Assembly: GCA_029255685.2 (NCBI GenBank)
Contig: CM055320.2
Location: forward strand, 15,395,111-15,459,110
Reading direction: 5' to 3'
DNA length: 64,000 bases
Origin: Silene conica
Taxonomy: Eukaryota > Streptophyta > Magnoliopsida > Caryophyllales > Caryophyllaceae
Shown: positions 1 through 18,486 of the stretch, in pieces
Layout: every line of letters starts with the position of its first letter
Position numbering within the stretch: the first letter of the stretch is position 1
Notes under the pieces: generated by a model
Database searches by the model: none
What the model was told of the DNA's origin: nothing
Seen by the model: the letters and a program-made list of their open reading frames with translations, nothing else
Position numbers and translations under genes: made by a program

Positions 1-1722
1 CTCACATAAAATTCGCAGAATGTTTCTCCCGTTTGAACAAGAGCGGATTATGAATATTAGAATAAGTGAGAGCAGACCATGTGACTCCTGGTGTTGGGAT
101 GGTGAGCGAGATAGCAATTATTCAGTCCGTTCGGCATACAAACTTCTTTTACGAAGCAGAGAAAGTGAAGGGTCTGAACAATCTGATTCGCGTGATGATA
201 AGCGCCTCTGGAACAATATATGGCAGATTCCCGTGTGGCCTCGAATAAAAGTTTTTCTATGGCAACTTTGCAATGATGCTCTGCCAACAAAAGCTAATAT
301 TGCCAATAGAATTCGAATACCGGATGATGTATGTACTGTCTGCGGCTCACGAAGGGAAACTGGGCTACATCTATTTCGGGATTGTGGGGGCGTGTACGGG
401 ATATGGGAGGAGCTGGGTCTGAATGTGACAGAGCCACTTGGTGGCGATAAGATTAGAGTCTGGGTGCAGGAACTATGGGACAGATTGGACAGACGGGAAA
501 GGGAGGAGTTTGCGATTGGATGTTGGGCCATTTGGGAAGCTCGTAACAAAGTTATCTTTGAAAGGGAGGTGTGGGATGAAGGCCAGATTGAGCGCAGGGC
601 CAGGAGTATCTGTGCAGAAATGCGAGAAGCTGATGGGCAGGGGGAGTTGAGTACAGTGAGGGAGAAAGGTAAGGCGAAGTGGACGCGGCCAAGGAGATGA
701 GCTGTTAAAATAAATGTGGATGCGGGAGTTATCGAAGGAGTGGGTACGGGGCTGGGCATTGTGTATCGAGATGACCAGGGGAAGCTTATATGGGGCATCA
801 CGCATCAATTTCGGGAAGTTATGGAGGTCCGAGATGCGGAAGCTTACGCCATATTGCTGGGACTTCAAGAAGCGTGGAAGGTCGGGCATGAGGCAGTGGA
901 AATTGAAAGTGACTGTTCGTCGGTGATTGAGATTTTGCAGAAGGAGAAGCAATGGCGTAGTGAAGTTTTCTTTATTGTTAATGATATCCGTTTCTTACGT
1001 AATCGTTTTGAGTCAGTAAGTTGGTCTTTTGCTAGTAGATCGGTTAATTGTGTAGCTCATGGTTTGGCTCATGTACGCCCATGGTGCTATGGCCGTAGAG
1101 ATTGGCAATCTCACGTTCCCTTAAACATTTTGTATCTTGTGTTGGTGATTTTGATCACAAAACATTTAAGTGTATTCGGGTTTTCAAACCGAAAACAGTA
1201 TGAGCTTGTGATTGATATAATGTGAGTTATGGGGTGCGGAGTGCACACTCATATAATCGAAATCATCGAGTTCATGGTTAAGTGGATATAATCATGATAA
1301 ATGATATTTATCTTGATTGGCGGTTATTTGGTTGAATTTGGTACAAAACCAACATGCTTATCCACATTTATATATACTTATATTCTAAGTATATATAGAA
1401 GAAGAGAATTCATTCTAACATAAGAAAAAATTCAGATTTGGTAAATACAAAGCAAGATAAAAATTTCATTTAGTAATCTCTTTATCTTTGCCTAGATGAA
1501 GAGGGCATCAACCGTCTTATCCTACAAGGGATTTCGTGTAACCCAAGGCATGAAATAGGGTCGAAATACTCTTAAGGAAAGCGTGCTCTTCGTGATTCGG
1601 TTGATATCCAAGTTTACGATCATTGTCATGGTTACCCTATACCAATTTTATCCAACATCTTGTTGAGACGGATTTGAGTAATGAAAATTAGTCCCGCAAC
1701 GGGGTTCTTCAAAAAAAAAAAA
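1..1722 (+). mobile_element. LINE retrotransposon, 3' end (cut by window edge)
   Basis: This is the 3' part of a plant LINE of the group that carries an RNase H domain after the reverse transcriptase. The coding part (about 2-1225) is followed by a 3' UTR of about 490 bases and an A-run at 1711-1722, the usual 3' terminus of a LINE. The reverse transcriptase itself would lie left of the window. The only right-hand limit used is the A-run; a target-site duplication cannot be tested because the other end is missing. Confidence 0.8.
2..1225 (+). pseudogene. LINE ORF2 C-terminus: zf-RVT and RNase H domains, one in-frame stop
   Basis: The frame is open from the left edge. It starts in the linker after the reverse transcriptase (FLPFEQERI, then the SVRSAYKLL motif) and continues into the zf-RVT zinc-binding domain: PRIKVFLWQL, CTVCGS and HLFRDC supply the Cys/His ligands. 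After a TGA at 698-700 the same frame continues as an RNase H-like domain (RVT_3) with KINVDAG, the acidic DAEAYAIL, IESDCSSV and a terminal NCVAHGLAH. The domain order is that of the ORF2 C-terminus in RNase H-bearing plant LINEs. The single TGA, with the frame preserved on both sides, suggests a fairly recent copy. It is not a host gene, although such RNase H pieces are often annotated as one. Confidence 0.8.
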
Positions 1723-2228
1723 TATGACACTACAAAAGGAGTATAAGATAACTGGTTATCACTAAGAGAGAGTTGTATTATCATCATCCAAAGAGAAATC
1801 CATCAAAACCAATGGTCCACGCGTTTTCCTCAAAGTTTAGTGCTTCATTTAGGCCACATTATAACTAATTAAATCATTATGCTCCCGTCATTTTACTCAT
1901 CTATTTACCATCAGTCGTTGTAACATAAAGATTAAGGAAGAATGATGAGACTGTTTATGCAATTATGGGTATTGTTATTGAGTGACAAGTAGACAATAGA
2001 TCACATGGATGATCGATCAACTTATCTTCGGAAATATTTTAAATAAATGAAACACTAATTATAAAATGGGAAAATGAGGGAAAGATAAGGGAAGGAGAAA
2101 TAAAATAAAAAACCTAGCACGTTAACAATCTCCATGCAACAACAATAGTGTGCATATATATACGAGTGTTATATATAGTGGAATAGTGGGAGCTGAGTAG
2201 ATAAATAGATAATGAGTGGAAACAACCT
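1723..2228. other. Spacer upstream of the peroxidase gene
   Basis: AT-rich non-coding sequence between the LINE tail and the peroxidase core promoter. No reading frame, repeat pair or terminal inverted repeat was recognised. It presumably holds the peroxidase regulatory sequence, but no specific factor site is claimed. Confidence 0.4.
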
Positions 2229-2235
2229 TATATAA
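2229..2235 (+). promoter_or_regulatory. TATA box of the peroxidase gene
   Basis: TATATAA lies about 65 bases before the peroxidase ATG at 2300, a normal distance for a short plant 5' leader. Two other TATA-like strings further upstream (about 2155-2178) are less well placed. Confidence 0.5.
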
Positions 2236-2299
2236 GTTGCGCACCTTGTTCAATTTTTCCATATCCACATTCTTCACTTGCTAATTAACCCATTACAAA

Positions 2300-8418
<6,119 letters not shown>

Positions 8419-8750
8419 CTTGCTGTTGTTATTACTATATGTTTTAGTTTGTGTACATGTATCAAACTGTATCGTAATTGTAATCTGAATGGATTGTCAA
8501 GAAATCATATTAATTAAAAGTTTAAGCTATAATTTGAGTTCTAAAATCGGTTTTATATTAAATACCAATTTCGTCAAATAGAAAATTAAATTTATGCCAA
8601 TTACAAGTTCCTTATACAAGATTTAGTAATATTTTAGTTGTAATGATTTGTGATTTTGCTAATGGTATCCACGTAACATTACATTGGGAGAAGGTAAAAT
8701 AAAGAATTAAAAAGCTTTGCTCATCCATAAAATAACGGAATTACCCTTTT
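8419..8750. other. Peroxidase 3' UTR and short spacer
   Basis: Non-coding AT-rich sequence after the TAG at 8416-8418. It should contain the peroxidase 3' UTR; several AATTAA/AATAAA-like strings are present but none can be singled out as the poly(A) signal. Nothing else was recognised. Confidence 0.4.
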
Positions 8751-9671
8751 TGTTAGAACACAATGGGATTGATGATGACAAATTACTATTGATTATCTAG
8801 TGTTTACATTTTAACACAAGTGATTAGCAAAAGTACATAAAGCTCAATGAAGACAGTCAAGATCTTATGTCAAGAAGCAAGCAAAGACAAGAGAAAGTCA
8901 AGTCTAGAAAGAATGTTGTAAGCGAGGTAGTTAAACATACTTTCTTAATTATTAGAAGGTGCAAAACTCATGCATCAGTCCCCTCACTGTTGCAACAGGA
9001 GTTTCTGGTACTACTATGAAGATTTTTTCGAAATACTTTTAAATGTTCAAAAGTTGTCTTTTAAGTAACGTCATATTTCAAACATCATAGTTTACAAACA
9101 AAAAACATGCATCAAATGAATTCAACTCACATGATGTATGAGTCTTGATGCTAAATAGTAAAAAGGCTAATTTTTTTTTCTCTTTTAGCTTAGTGAGTTT
9201 TTCCATAAGGTATTTGTGTTGAAGACTCATTACCCAAATGAGAAAATTCCTTGAGCCTTTCAAAAGTTGAGGAGTCCCTTTCTTTAGTGTGAAAAAGACA
9301 ACTCACTCAATAGACCCTTGGACAAAAGAATGAATTGAATAAAACATGTGTTGAGAGTAAGGCTCCCACACGTCCCTTCTCTATAAAAGGACCCTTCTTG
9401 AGTCATTTATTTGTAAGACTTCTAGAGCATTTATTGTGAACTTTGCAAAACCGTTTAAACATTATTCTTCAAAGCTTAATTTGCAGAAGTTTTCAGTTTT
9501 TAAAGAGTCTTCATTTATTTGTTTTCGAAAAGCGCTATCCATCTCCAAGTACTAGTTCGCACAACTAATAACTAAGAGTATGTTCGATGATCTCGTGTTT
9601 AGATCTTAATAGAAATCTCCATGTTCTTAAGTGAACCTTTGAGATTATGATCCTGTAAACCAAAAGATAGA
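8751..9671 (+). mobile_element. Probable LTR remnant (Copia-like start)
   Basis: The sequence starts TGTTAGAACACAATGGG, a common start of plant Copia LTRs, and has a promoter-like TATAAAAG at 9382-9389 followed by a poly-pyrimidine-rich stretch, as in LTR U3/R regions. No matching right end or 5-bp duplication was found; it stops where the next element begins at 9672. Treated as a broken fossil, family uncertain. Confidence 0.35.
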
Positions 9672-12560
9672 TGATATGTGCATTTTATATATAGACCTTT
9701 TTCGTCCAGTTTGCACGTATTTGTCTTCTATTTCATAACTTTTGGTTACTTTTATCCCATGAATTGTCTACTCGGTTTCGTTTGTATTAATTGCAGATAG
9801 AAGCCGGGAAGAAGGAAAACCTACTTGATCTTCGATAGCCAAGCACTTCCAAAGATGTCGGGAAAGAATCACATCACATTGAGAAATGCAAAACTGCAAG
9901 TGAAAGATGAACCATACCCAAAAGCACAAAAGAACTCGATCGAGCATCCTCTTTTAATCGATCGAGTAGTTGCAGGATGAGAAAGCTTCGATCGAACATT
10001 TCACTTACTCTTATCGACTGTTGTTTACCAGTTTACTCGATCGAGTTCAACATTCACTCGATCGAGCAAGGAAGGTCAAATAAAGCCTCGATCGGGTAAC
10101 TCACTTACTCGACCGAGTACTGCAGCGAGATTTTAACAATTCTCCTATTTTCGAAGGGTTTCGCAAAAGCATAAAAGGGCAAGAAAACAACAGTAGTCGA
10201 CAGACAGAGAGAGGGAGTTAGACAACTCTAGATCTCTACTTAATTTTCATTCTGAAGAAACCTAATTAGAGAGATAAATTATTTCTTTTGCTTGCATTCA
10301 GATTGGATTCCTCTCTCAATTACTCTCATACTTGTAATCGCGGTATTTCTATTCTACTTCGTTAATTGAATCATGTTTTCCATTCTTATTTCTTTTATGC
10401 TGTTTAATCCCTTCTCCCTTATTCTTATTGTTAATTGTTTAAGCATGATTAGCTAAGTTCCATACTAGGATTTAGGGGAACCATGACTTAGGTTAGTTGT
10501 TGTAGTTTGATTGTTTTAGATTGTGATTGCATGTAATCATTGCATTTAATAGCTTTTGATTGTTTGAGTCGACGCATTCAATTGATTGTTTGGATTCCCT
10601 TGACCTAGATCGAAAGAGTGGAAAAGGCAGATCGACAATGAACTTTGGGATGAACTAGTTAGGGCGAAAGTTTATTAGTTTTATCTTAGGGCGAATAGCG
10701 GACCAAAAAGACCTTTTCACTACCCTTATCCCAATTTAAGATGTTCTTAGTATTTTCCTCTAGCCTTGGCCATGGTGAACCGATGATCCTAGTCTCCATT
10801 TTCCCTAGTTACTCTTTTATATCTCTTTACCCCTACTTTCACTGCTAGACTTAGAACACAAGACAGCAAACACCCCTTTATTTTGGTTACTTTGGCAAAC
10901 TTGTTTGAACTCATAAGATTCTTTTCTCCTTGTGGATTCGATATCTGATTGCCTCTACTGCATTTGTTTTACGACTATTTGGTTTATTTTTTTATAGGGT
11001 TGCGACAGCCGTGTCAAATTTTTGGCGCTATTGCCGGGGAGACGGTGTAATTTAAGTTGTTCTTTTGAGTTGGTTTTGGTCTCAAGGAAGTTATTCCTTG
11101 AGACCGATCTCATTATTTTTTCTAGTGTTGTAGTATTTGCAGGTACTCAACACCGGAGGGGTAGGTTGATATCTTCATAAACTCCTTTCAGGACGCCTAC
11201 CATCGCAAGTCACTTCGATCTAAATGTTAAATCTTTACCTACAGCATCCTTGCTTCCCCCGCGAGTGAGGGAACTTTCTTGATCCATCCGTCGTTTTATC
11301 AGTTGATAGAGCGGAACTTATTCAAGGGTGAAGCAAGCGAGGATCTAGCTAAGCACATGGAGCTATTCACAGATTATTGCTCCATAGTTCCACTAGCTCC
11401 TGGCGTAACTCACGAAAAGGTTAAGTAATTCCTTTTCCTTTTTCTTTGACGGGGGGTGCCAAGGATTGCTGGAGGGATATGGATAGAGAGGCTTTTGGAA
11501 TAACAGATTGAAATTCTTTGGCATTAACGTTTTACAGGAAATATTTTCCTCCTCAGCGAACCAATGCATTGAGGGCTCAAATCACGAACTTCGCCCAATT
11601 AGGTACTGAGGATTTGAGTACCGCGTGGGCCAGGTTCAAGAAATTGGTTCGTTCGATCCCTCACCATGGGTTCGAGCGATGGTTCTTGTATAGCCAGTTT
11701 TACAACGGGTTAACTTATTCAAAGAGGGCCATGTTAGATGCAACTGCACAAGGGAGATTCCTGGTGAATGTAGTGGATGACAAGGGGTAGCAATTGATAG
11801 ATAATATAGCCACCCACGAAGCCAAATATGGAAATCCGCAAGAAGAACCGAGATTGGAAGTCGCAAGTGCGGAGGTTGTCACGAGTGAACTACATCAAGT
11901 TCACTCCATTGAAGAAGTTTGTGGTGGGTGTGGTGAGGAGAGACACGATCCCATTTTGTGTGTGGCCGATGCGGCGAGAGTGCAAGGCTACAAACAATTC
12001 AAGCTAGGGTTTCTTCTCGAAAATGTATGCCGAAATGGAAAAGGCAAGTACTATTACTTTTACGAATAGGGACCAATCTTCTATCAACCAACTTGGTAAT
12101 AACAACTTGGAAATCACATACCAAACACGAGAACCGGATAATTCAATGATTTTGAGGAAAACTGGGAAGGCGTCGCTAGTTTGAGGAGTGGGCGTCCTTA
12201 CAATGACCAGGTTCCTGACCATAAGGAAATAACCAGCGAGTACGATGACGAACCGCAAAATTCATTCGAAGGGGATCATCAAAATTCCCGATCGCCTGAA
12301 ATGGATGAAGATTTCCTAGATCGAGTTCCTGAAACAACTCGATCGAAGGAACTACCAGAAGAAACCACTCGATCGACTGACTCACCTATTCAATCGAGTG
12401 AATCTACCTCTGACGAAAATCGATCGAATGAATTAGCTAATCAATGAAGCCAAACTGAAGAAATCGCCACTCGATCGAGTGATAGCCTAATTCAATCGAG
12501 TAAAGTTCCCTTCGATCCAGAGGGACAGGCTGACTCTTCTAAGAAAACTGAAGATTTCTT
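9672..12560 (+). mobile_element. Ty3/gypsy LTR fossil, Athila/Tat-type (5' LTR, primer site, gag region)
   Basis: The 5' LTR runs from TGATATGTGC at 9672 to GTGTCA at 11016 (about 1.35 kb). A primer-binding site at 11023-11040 resembles the 3' end of tRNA-Asp, as is usual for Athila/Tat elements. Downstream lie gag-like stretches (Retrotrans_gag-type sequence about 11518-11790 and a zinc-knuckle-like CX2CX4HX4C about 11920-11955). No pol or 3' LTR is seen; the element ends against a LINE fragment near 12560. It is broken, with several breaks in the gag region, and clearly old. The LTR (about 9930-10120) and the gag region (about 12310-12490) both hold repeated CTCGATCGAG-like words. Confidence 0.72.
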
Positions 12561-12569
12561 ACTAGTAAT

Positions 12570-13680
12570 GTTTCTAGTTGGTTTGTCTATCTCAAAATTA
12601 TTGAGATATTTATGTCTAGTCACAACTCACATTCCAAACATTAATGCTATTACTACATAAAAGAATAAGTTTGTTGATATCTAAGTGAACATCATTAAAG
12701 ATTATATCATTTCTATGAAACCATGCATTCCGCCAAATAAAAATAATCTTTATGAAATCGGCTTTTGGAATGAGGTCTTTGAGATAATTTAGTTTCATTA
12801 CAAAACTTTGACTTTCAATATTATCTTGTAATGCCAAAAACTTATTAAAACTAATAATATTCATGTCATGCGTAACTGAACCGATCAATGAACATTTGAA
12901 AAAAAATGATCGTTGTCTTCAAAATGATGATTGCACAAAACACAATGAGGTGGTCCATTAATATGACATTTTAGTATTCTACCTTTTGTAGGAAGGCCAT
13001 CAACGCAAGATTTTCAAAGAAAAAATTTTAATTTCGGAGAAATATCAGTTTCCAAATCCAGAAAAATTTACATTTGTCAAGATTTTGATCAAACAAACCT
13101 TGTGCTAACGAGGTTGCTGTTTTGGTAGAGAAAATTTCATCAATAGACAACCCCCAAAACAGGGTATCCGGAAAATCATTTTGCGGTAGCTAGAGGAATA
13201 TAAGTTATCTGACTAACAATATCGTTATTTACTAAACTAGATAATTTACTCACATCCCATTGTTTATCAGGCGTTATGAAATTTTTAACTAAAAGGTTAA
13301 GATCACCGATGCTATCAACATCAATAATGCTGGTAATAAGATGTGAAAATACCCAATTATCAGACCAAAACTTAATATTGCTACCATTACCAACCTGCCA
13401 TCTCAACCCTTTTCTAAACAGAGTGCGAAGACTCATAAGTTTACGCCATTGCCAAGAAGAAGCTGAATTAGGCTTATGATCAAAGAGTGAACAATTTCTC
13501 AAATATTTTTTTGTAACCACCTTAACCCATATACTTTCCTTATCCTTCAGAATTTTCCATAAAAGTTTCATTTGAAGAGCTTTATTAGTTGCTTCGGACG
13601 ATTTAATGCTAATCCGCCAATCATTATGTTGTTGTTGAACTGCCTTGTTGCACAATCACATGAAGGGCTGACCTTTAAGG
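12570..13680 (-). pseudogene. LINE ORF2 fragment (end of RT region to zf-RVT), decayed
   Basis: Read on the minus strand. 13655-13176 gives the conserved region after the reverse transcriptase: NKALQMKLLWKIL, W..VV.KKYL, and WRKLMSLRTLF..GLRWQVGNG followed by IKFWSDNW. Further along (12888-12616) comes the tail after the zinc-binding domain (FIWRNAWFHRNDIIFND). Frame changes and stops separate the pieces, so it cannot make a protein. The 5' side is cut by the hAT element at 13689. No poly(A) end was seen near 12570. Confidence 0.72.
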
Positions 13681-13988
13681 GTAGGGATTAGGGATATCAA
13701 TGGAGCGGGTTTTGACGGGTCTCGCCCCGCACCCGCTCCACGTGGGGCGGGTATGGATAATGATTTGGTGGGTTGTGTGTAATACCCCGTATTTTAGCCT
13801 CGGTCATTGGCAGTCAAACCATGTTTTATACAAGTATTTCAAATGGAATGTTTATAAAGTATTTTTACGTAAACTGTTATTATTTTATAAATCGTATTTC
13901 TACGATTATTTCGTATTTCATAATCATTTTATATTTGACGATTATTTCATAAAATAACATTTTATTCGTATTTTCCTTATTGTTAATA

Positions 13989-14480
13989 CACTACAAAAAA
14001 AACGCGGTGTTCTGACCGAAATACTGACGGATTATACAGTCCGTCAGTTGTCTCGGTGTACTGACAAATTTCTGACGGAATATCCGTCATTAATTTGTTT
14101 TGACGGATAAAACGTCACAAATTCGTTAAAATAGCAGACCGCGAAAACAAAATGGGAAGGCGCGAAATTTTGGTTGGATGTTCTGACGGATAGTGCGTCA
14201 GTAAATGTTAGTGACGGATTCCCCGTCAGGAAAGCTACTGACAAAAGGCTGACACATCTGAAAAAGTAGTACAAGTCTCTGACGGATTATCCGTCAGAAA
14301 TGCCACGTTACCATTTAGTGACGCCTTATCCGTCAGTTTTTTTTTTTTTCGCTTTTCCTGTTTCCAACTACTCCTGCATTCAATACTTTTTCTTTTATTT
14401 ACAAAAAATAAAAAGCGGTCCTGACGCCCTATCCGTCACAAATTCGGTTTTTGGTATTCCTGACGGCTTATCCGTCAGGA
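13989..14480. repeat. Left subterminal repeat zone of the CACTA element
   Basis: After the terminal repeat, the words GACGG..AT..CCGTCA recur in direct and inverted form (for example about 14037, 14082, 14188, 14279, 14329, 14428 and 14461). In known CACTA elements such as En/Spm, subterminal motifs bind the TNPA protein; that role is inferred here by analogy. Confidence 0.75.
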
Positions 14481-15648
14481 TTGTTTTTAAAAAAAAGATA
14501 CAGCAGCCTCTCACGCATTCACTTTCGTTCTTTTTTTTTTAACCCCAAAACCCTTCGACAACCACCAACCCTCCCAAAATCCGATTTCTACCCCCACCAA
14601 TCCTACCACCGTGACAACCACCAACACCCTACTAACTCCATCTTGCTAATAGGTAATGTTTTTATGTTTTTTTCATTAATTTTACAGTTTTCTTTTCGAT
14701 TTATTTCAATTCATAATTGATTTATTTGTACATTGTAGTGTGACAACCACCACCACCGTGACAACCTCCACCACCGTCACAACCCCGCGCCAACACTGCT
14801 TTGCAAAATTTATTAGGTAATTGTTTATGTTTATTACTTAATTATTTATTTAAGAATGTGTTAGTTTAGAAAGTAATTAGTGTAACTTATTTAGGTTAAT
14901 AGATAATTAGTTAGAAATTTTGATTTAGGATAATGCCAATTAGATAGAAAAACTGACCTAGGATAGTAGCCTGTTAGATAGAAAAATTGACTTAGGATAG
15001 TTGCTAATAATTTGTTGTTGTTAGTGTTGTTACTTCTTAATTGTTGTTGTTGTTGGTGATAATTATTAGTTGTTAATTTTGAATTATTATTTGTTAATTG
15101 TTGTTGTTGATCAACGATAATTTTTAGTTGTTAATTGTAGATAATTGTTAATTGTTGTTAATTGTTAGTTATTGATAATTCTGAATTGTTAAATATTGAC
15201 CTAGTACCCGTTCAAAAATTACTTATTAGGAGTAATTTTTGAATAGTCCCCATTTTGGGACTGTCTTTGTACGTTTCAAGTCATTTAGGTAGCAAACAGA
15301 TACTTGTTATTTTTTTAATGAGGGTACAAATTCGGTGACGATTCCTTTAATATTCTCTGAATACATATATGGACTAATAATATAATCCATATTTTGTATT
15401 TGGAGAATAAAGGGGAATTGCTGCCGAATTTTTTCCCCATTAATAAATAACAAGTGCGTGTTTGCTAATGACTTGAAATGTACATTGATGGGTTTAGGTT
15501 GGAGTGATAAGGACCTAATTCAAAGACTATTTGATTTTTTGACAATAATTATATATTCATTGATGATATTGTTTTTTTGTGTATTATATGTGATAGTTAA
15601 TTAATAATTGTCAATTGATTGATTATTTGAATGTAGATACATAATAAG

Positions 15649-17964
15649 ATGAAAAGATTAGAACGACAGTGGATGTATGAAAGATTAGATGAGAAAAAGA
15701 AACCTAAGCTTGAATTTGCAAATGGGGTAAAAGAGTTTCTTGAATTCGCTGCACAAAGTAGTGTGTATAAGAATTTAGGTGAAATGAGGTGTCCCTGTAA
15801 GAAATGTAATAACAGAGCTTTTAAAAGGATTAAGGATGTTCAACTGCATCTTTGGTCGAATGGTTTTGCCCCATGTTATTATGTTTGGACGTATCATGGT
15901 GAGGAAATGCCAACCGGAGAAAGTAGCAGTAGTACTGTAGTTAGTGATAATCCTTATAGGGAGCTCGTGGAAAATGCATTACGTGATAATATTGAACAAA
16001 TAATGGAGGATCGACTCAATCCTGATGACCTTAGTGATGAGGAAGTGCGTCATGAAACCCCAAATCCTCAAGTTTCTTCCTTCTATAAATTGTTAGAAAA
16101 AGCCGAACAACCAGTGTATGAGGGAAGCAAAATAAGTTTATTGCAAGCCGCTGCTAGGTTGATAGCACTCAAATGTGAGAACAACTTATCCCTTCGATGC
16201 ACGAATGGGTTTATGTCGTTTGTTGGTGACATGATTCCAACAAAAAATGACATGTTACGCAATTTCAATGAGGTTAAGAGTGTTCTTAAGGGACTACAAC
16301 TACCACATGAGAAAATCGATGCATGTCCTACTGGATGTATGCTTTTTTGGGAGGAAAATGTCAATCTCGAGCAATGTACAAAGTGTAATGCATTTCGGTA
16401 CAAAGGTAACAATAATTCAAGTAATGGGAGGCGAATTCCGAATAACCCCTTAATTTATTTCCCGCTTGCACCAAGGTTACAACGATTATATGCAACCAAG
16501 AGCATAGCAGGTGAGATGAGTTGGCACCATAGAAATTCACGATTAAGAGAAAAAGGGACAATGGCACATCCAAGTGATGGAGAAGCGTGGAAACATTTTG
16601 ATCGAGAGCATCCAGAATTTGCAAGTGAGCCTCGTAACGTTCGGTTGGGTTTGTGTACGGATGGATTTTCCCCACATGGCGGCCAATTTGGGAAAAAATA
16701 TTCATGTTGGCCTGTGATTGTCACTCCGTATAATTTACCTCCCTGGTTATGCATGAAGAGACAATTTATGTTTCTATCATTGATCGTTCCAGGTCCTAAG
16801 AACCCCAAGACAAATCTAGATGTGTACCTTCAACCGTTGATCAAAGAGTTGAAAGAACTTTGGGAAACGGGTGTGCACACTTACGATGTTTATAAGAAAC
16901 AAAATTTTCAACTGAAAGCTGCATTAATTTGGACTATCAATGATTTTCCGGCATATGGCATGCTTTCCGGTTGGTCCACGTCTGGATACCATGCTTGTCC
17001 TTATTGTCAAGACAAGGATCATAACTCCTTTTGGCTTAAACATAGCAAGAAAGTTAGTTGGTTCGATTGTCACCGTGTGTTTTTGAAACCTGATCATCCT
17101 TTTCGCAACAACTGCAAGCATTTTCTGAAGATTAGGAAAACTGAAGATCGCATTGCCGCATCGAGATTAACTGGTGAAGAAGTGTGGGATGCGGTAAAGG
17201 ATATGCCAAGAATTGTTGATGCTTCTGATCAAGAATTGAAAAAATTAAAAGACAAGAATGAAGGATGGTGGAAACAAAGCATATTTTGGCAACTTCCTTA
17301 TTGGAAAACTTTGTTGATTCGACACAACTTAGATGTTATGCACATTGAGAAAAACATTTTTGAACATCTTATCAGTACGGTGATGAATGAACCAAATAAA
17401 ACTAAGTTCGGAGTTAATGGTAAAGCTGACTTTAAAGAGCATTGCTTTGTACGGCCCCCATCATCTAGGTTTGTTTTAAACGCCGCGGAGAAAAAAGCTG
17501 TATGTGAGTGGGTTGCCAAATTGAAATTCCCGGATGGTTATGCTTCGGATTTGAGTCGGTGTGTTGATCATAAAAGTATGGTGTTGCATTCCATGAAAAG
17601 TCATGATTGCCATGTCTTTATGCAACGGTTACTTCCTGTTGCCTTAAAACATTTGCTCCCGACGGGTCCTTGGAATGCAATAACTGAGTTAAGTCAATTT
17701 TTTAGAGACTTGTGTACCTCTACGATTAAGGTTGATTCTATGGAACGTCTAGAATCAAACATTGCAGAGATAATATGCAAGTTAGAGAAGATATTTCCTC
17801 CGTCTTTCTTCAATTCCATGGAGCATCTACCTGTGCATTTGCCTTATGAGGCGAAGGTTGGAGGACCAGTTCAATATCGATGGATGTATCCATTTGAGAG
17901 ATTTCTTAATCATATAAAAAAAAAGATTGGCAATAAAGCTCGGGAATCTGCCAAGCATGTTTAG
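15649..17964 (+). CDS. CACTA transposase, TNP2 type, C-terminally altered (771 aa)
   Basis: An unbroken frame. Residues about 5-85 form the transposase-associated domain (ERQWMYERL, CPCKKCNNRAF, HLWSNGF, YYVWTYHGE). Residues about 230-520 form the TNP2/Transposase_21 core, with acidic residues D338 (LCTDGFSPHG) and D432 (TINDFPAYGML) in conserved motifs and the CPYC motif after GYHA. From about 640 a DUF4218 region begins (LLPVALKHLLP, RWMYPFERFL). The reading stops soon after MYPFERFLNHIKKKIGNKAR, where other TNP2 proteins continue, and ends in an unrelated ESAKHV. The C-terminal part of DUF4218 and everything behind it are missing, which fits an internal deletion close to 17940. TNP2 proteins catalyse excision and insertion in the nucleus; whether this shortened form works is unknown. 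Confidence 0.9.
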   Translation: MKRLERQWMYERLDEKKKPKLEFANGVKEFLEFAAQSSVYKNLGEMRCPCKKCNNRAFKRIKDVQLHLWSNGFAPCYYVWTYHGEEMPTGESSSSTVVSDNPYRELVENALRDNIEQIMEDRLNPDDLSDEEVRHETPNPQVSSFYKLLEKAEQPVYEGSKISLLQAAARLIALKCENNLSLRCTNGFMSFVGDMIPTKNDMLRNFNEVKSVLKGLQLPHEKIDACPTGCMLFWEENVNLEQCTKCNAFRYKGNNNSSNGRRIPNNPLIYFPLAPRLQRLYATKSIAGEMSWHHRNSRLREKGTMAHPSDGEAWKHFDREHPEFASEPRNVRLGLCTDGFSPHGGQFGKKYSCWPVIVTPYNLPPWLCMKRQFMFLSLIVPGPKNPKTNLDVYLQPLIKELKELWETGVHTYDVYKKQNFQLKAALIWTINDFPAYGMLSGWSTSGYHACPYCQDKDHNSFWLKHSKKVSWFDCHRVFLKPDHPFRNNCKHFLKIRKTEDRIAASRLTGEEVWDAVKDMPRIVDASDQELKKLKDKNEGWWKQSIFWQLPYWKTLLIRHNLDVMHIEKNIFEHLISTVMNEPNKTKFGVNGKADFKEHCFVRPPSSRFVLNAAEKKAVCEWVAKLKFPDGYASDLSRCVDHKSMVLHSMKSHDCHVFMQRLLPVALKHLLPTGPWNAITELSQFFRDLCTSTIKVDSMERLESNIAEIICKLEKIFPPSFFNSMEHLPVHLPYEAKVGGPVQYRWMYPFERFLNHIKKKIGNKARESAKHV

Positions 17965-18199
17965 TCAAATGCAAACTGAGAATCTGCGTCTCAAAGAAAA
18001 AATTGAAAGCACTGAAGCAACTCAAAAACAAATTCAAGAGGAAATGGCGGAAATGAAAAAAGCTTGGAGTGATATGCAGACTTTCTTTTCCACTCAGTCA
18101 TGCTCAAGTATGCCAAATCATCACCGACGTGATGACTTCTCGGACGATCCTCATGGCTTTGGATGTAATAACATGTCAGTTGATCCTCCAACCACTTAG
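17943..18199 (+). pseudogene. C-terminal tail of the second CACTA gene (coiled coil), headless
   Basis: In a different frame from the transposase, 17949-18199 reads MFSQMQTENLRLKEKI followed by heptad-like EATQKQIQEEMAEMKKAW, then a Ser/His/Asp-rich end, and stops with TAG. This resembles the coiled-coil end of the TNPA-like (Ptta/En/Spm) protein that usually lies downstream of TNP2. The N-terminal DNA-binding part is absent. It overlaps the last codons of the transposase, so the deletion junction is near 17935-17945. It has no start of its own that looks used. Confidence 0.6.
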
Positions 18200-18486
18200 G
18201 ATAGTTTAGTCAAATGCAAACTGAGATTATGACTTATTAACTTTAGAACGTATTTTATGTTAGTGTATGAATTTATGAAGACTATTTTATGTAATTCAAT
18301 TTCTTACCCATGGTTTTTCTTTGTTGTTGGTTCCCGCTTAGCGGTCGACTTGGAAATATAAATCTCCGTTTGGCGGATGATGAATGTTTTGCAGGATTTG
18401 GTGATTTGGAGGTTGTAAATATGAACAATGCAATCGCATTGGGCTGGACAGCAAGCAGCTGTTTTCAGCCTATACTGCTTTAAATT

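Noticed and set aside
716-1225. A separate RNase H-like host gene
   Set aside because: It continues the frame of the LINE ORF2 upstream of a single stop and ends in a LINE 3' UTR with an A-run.
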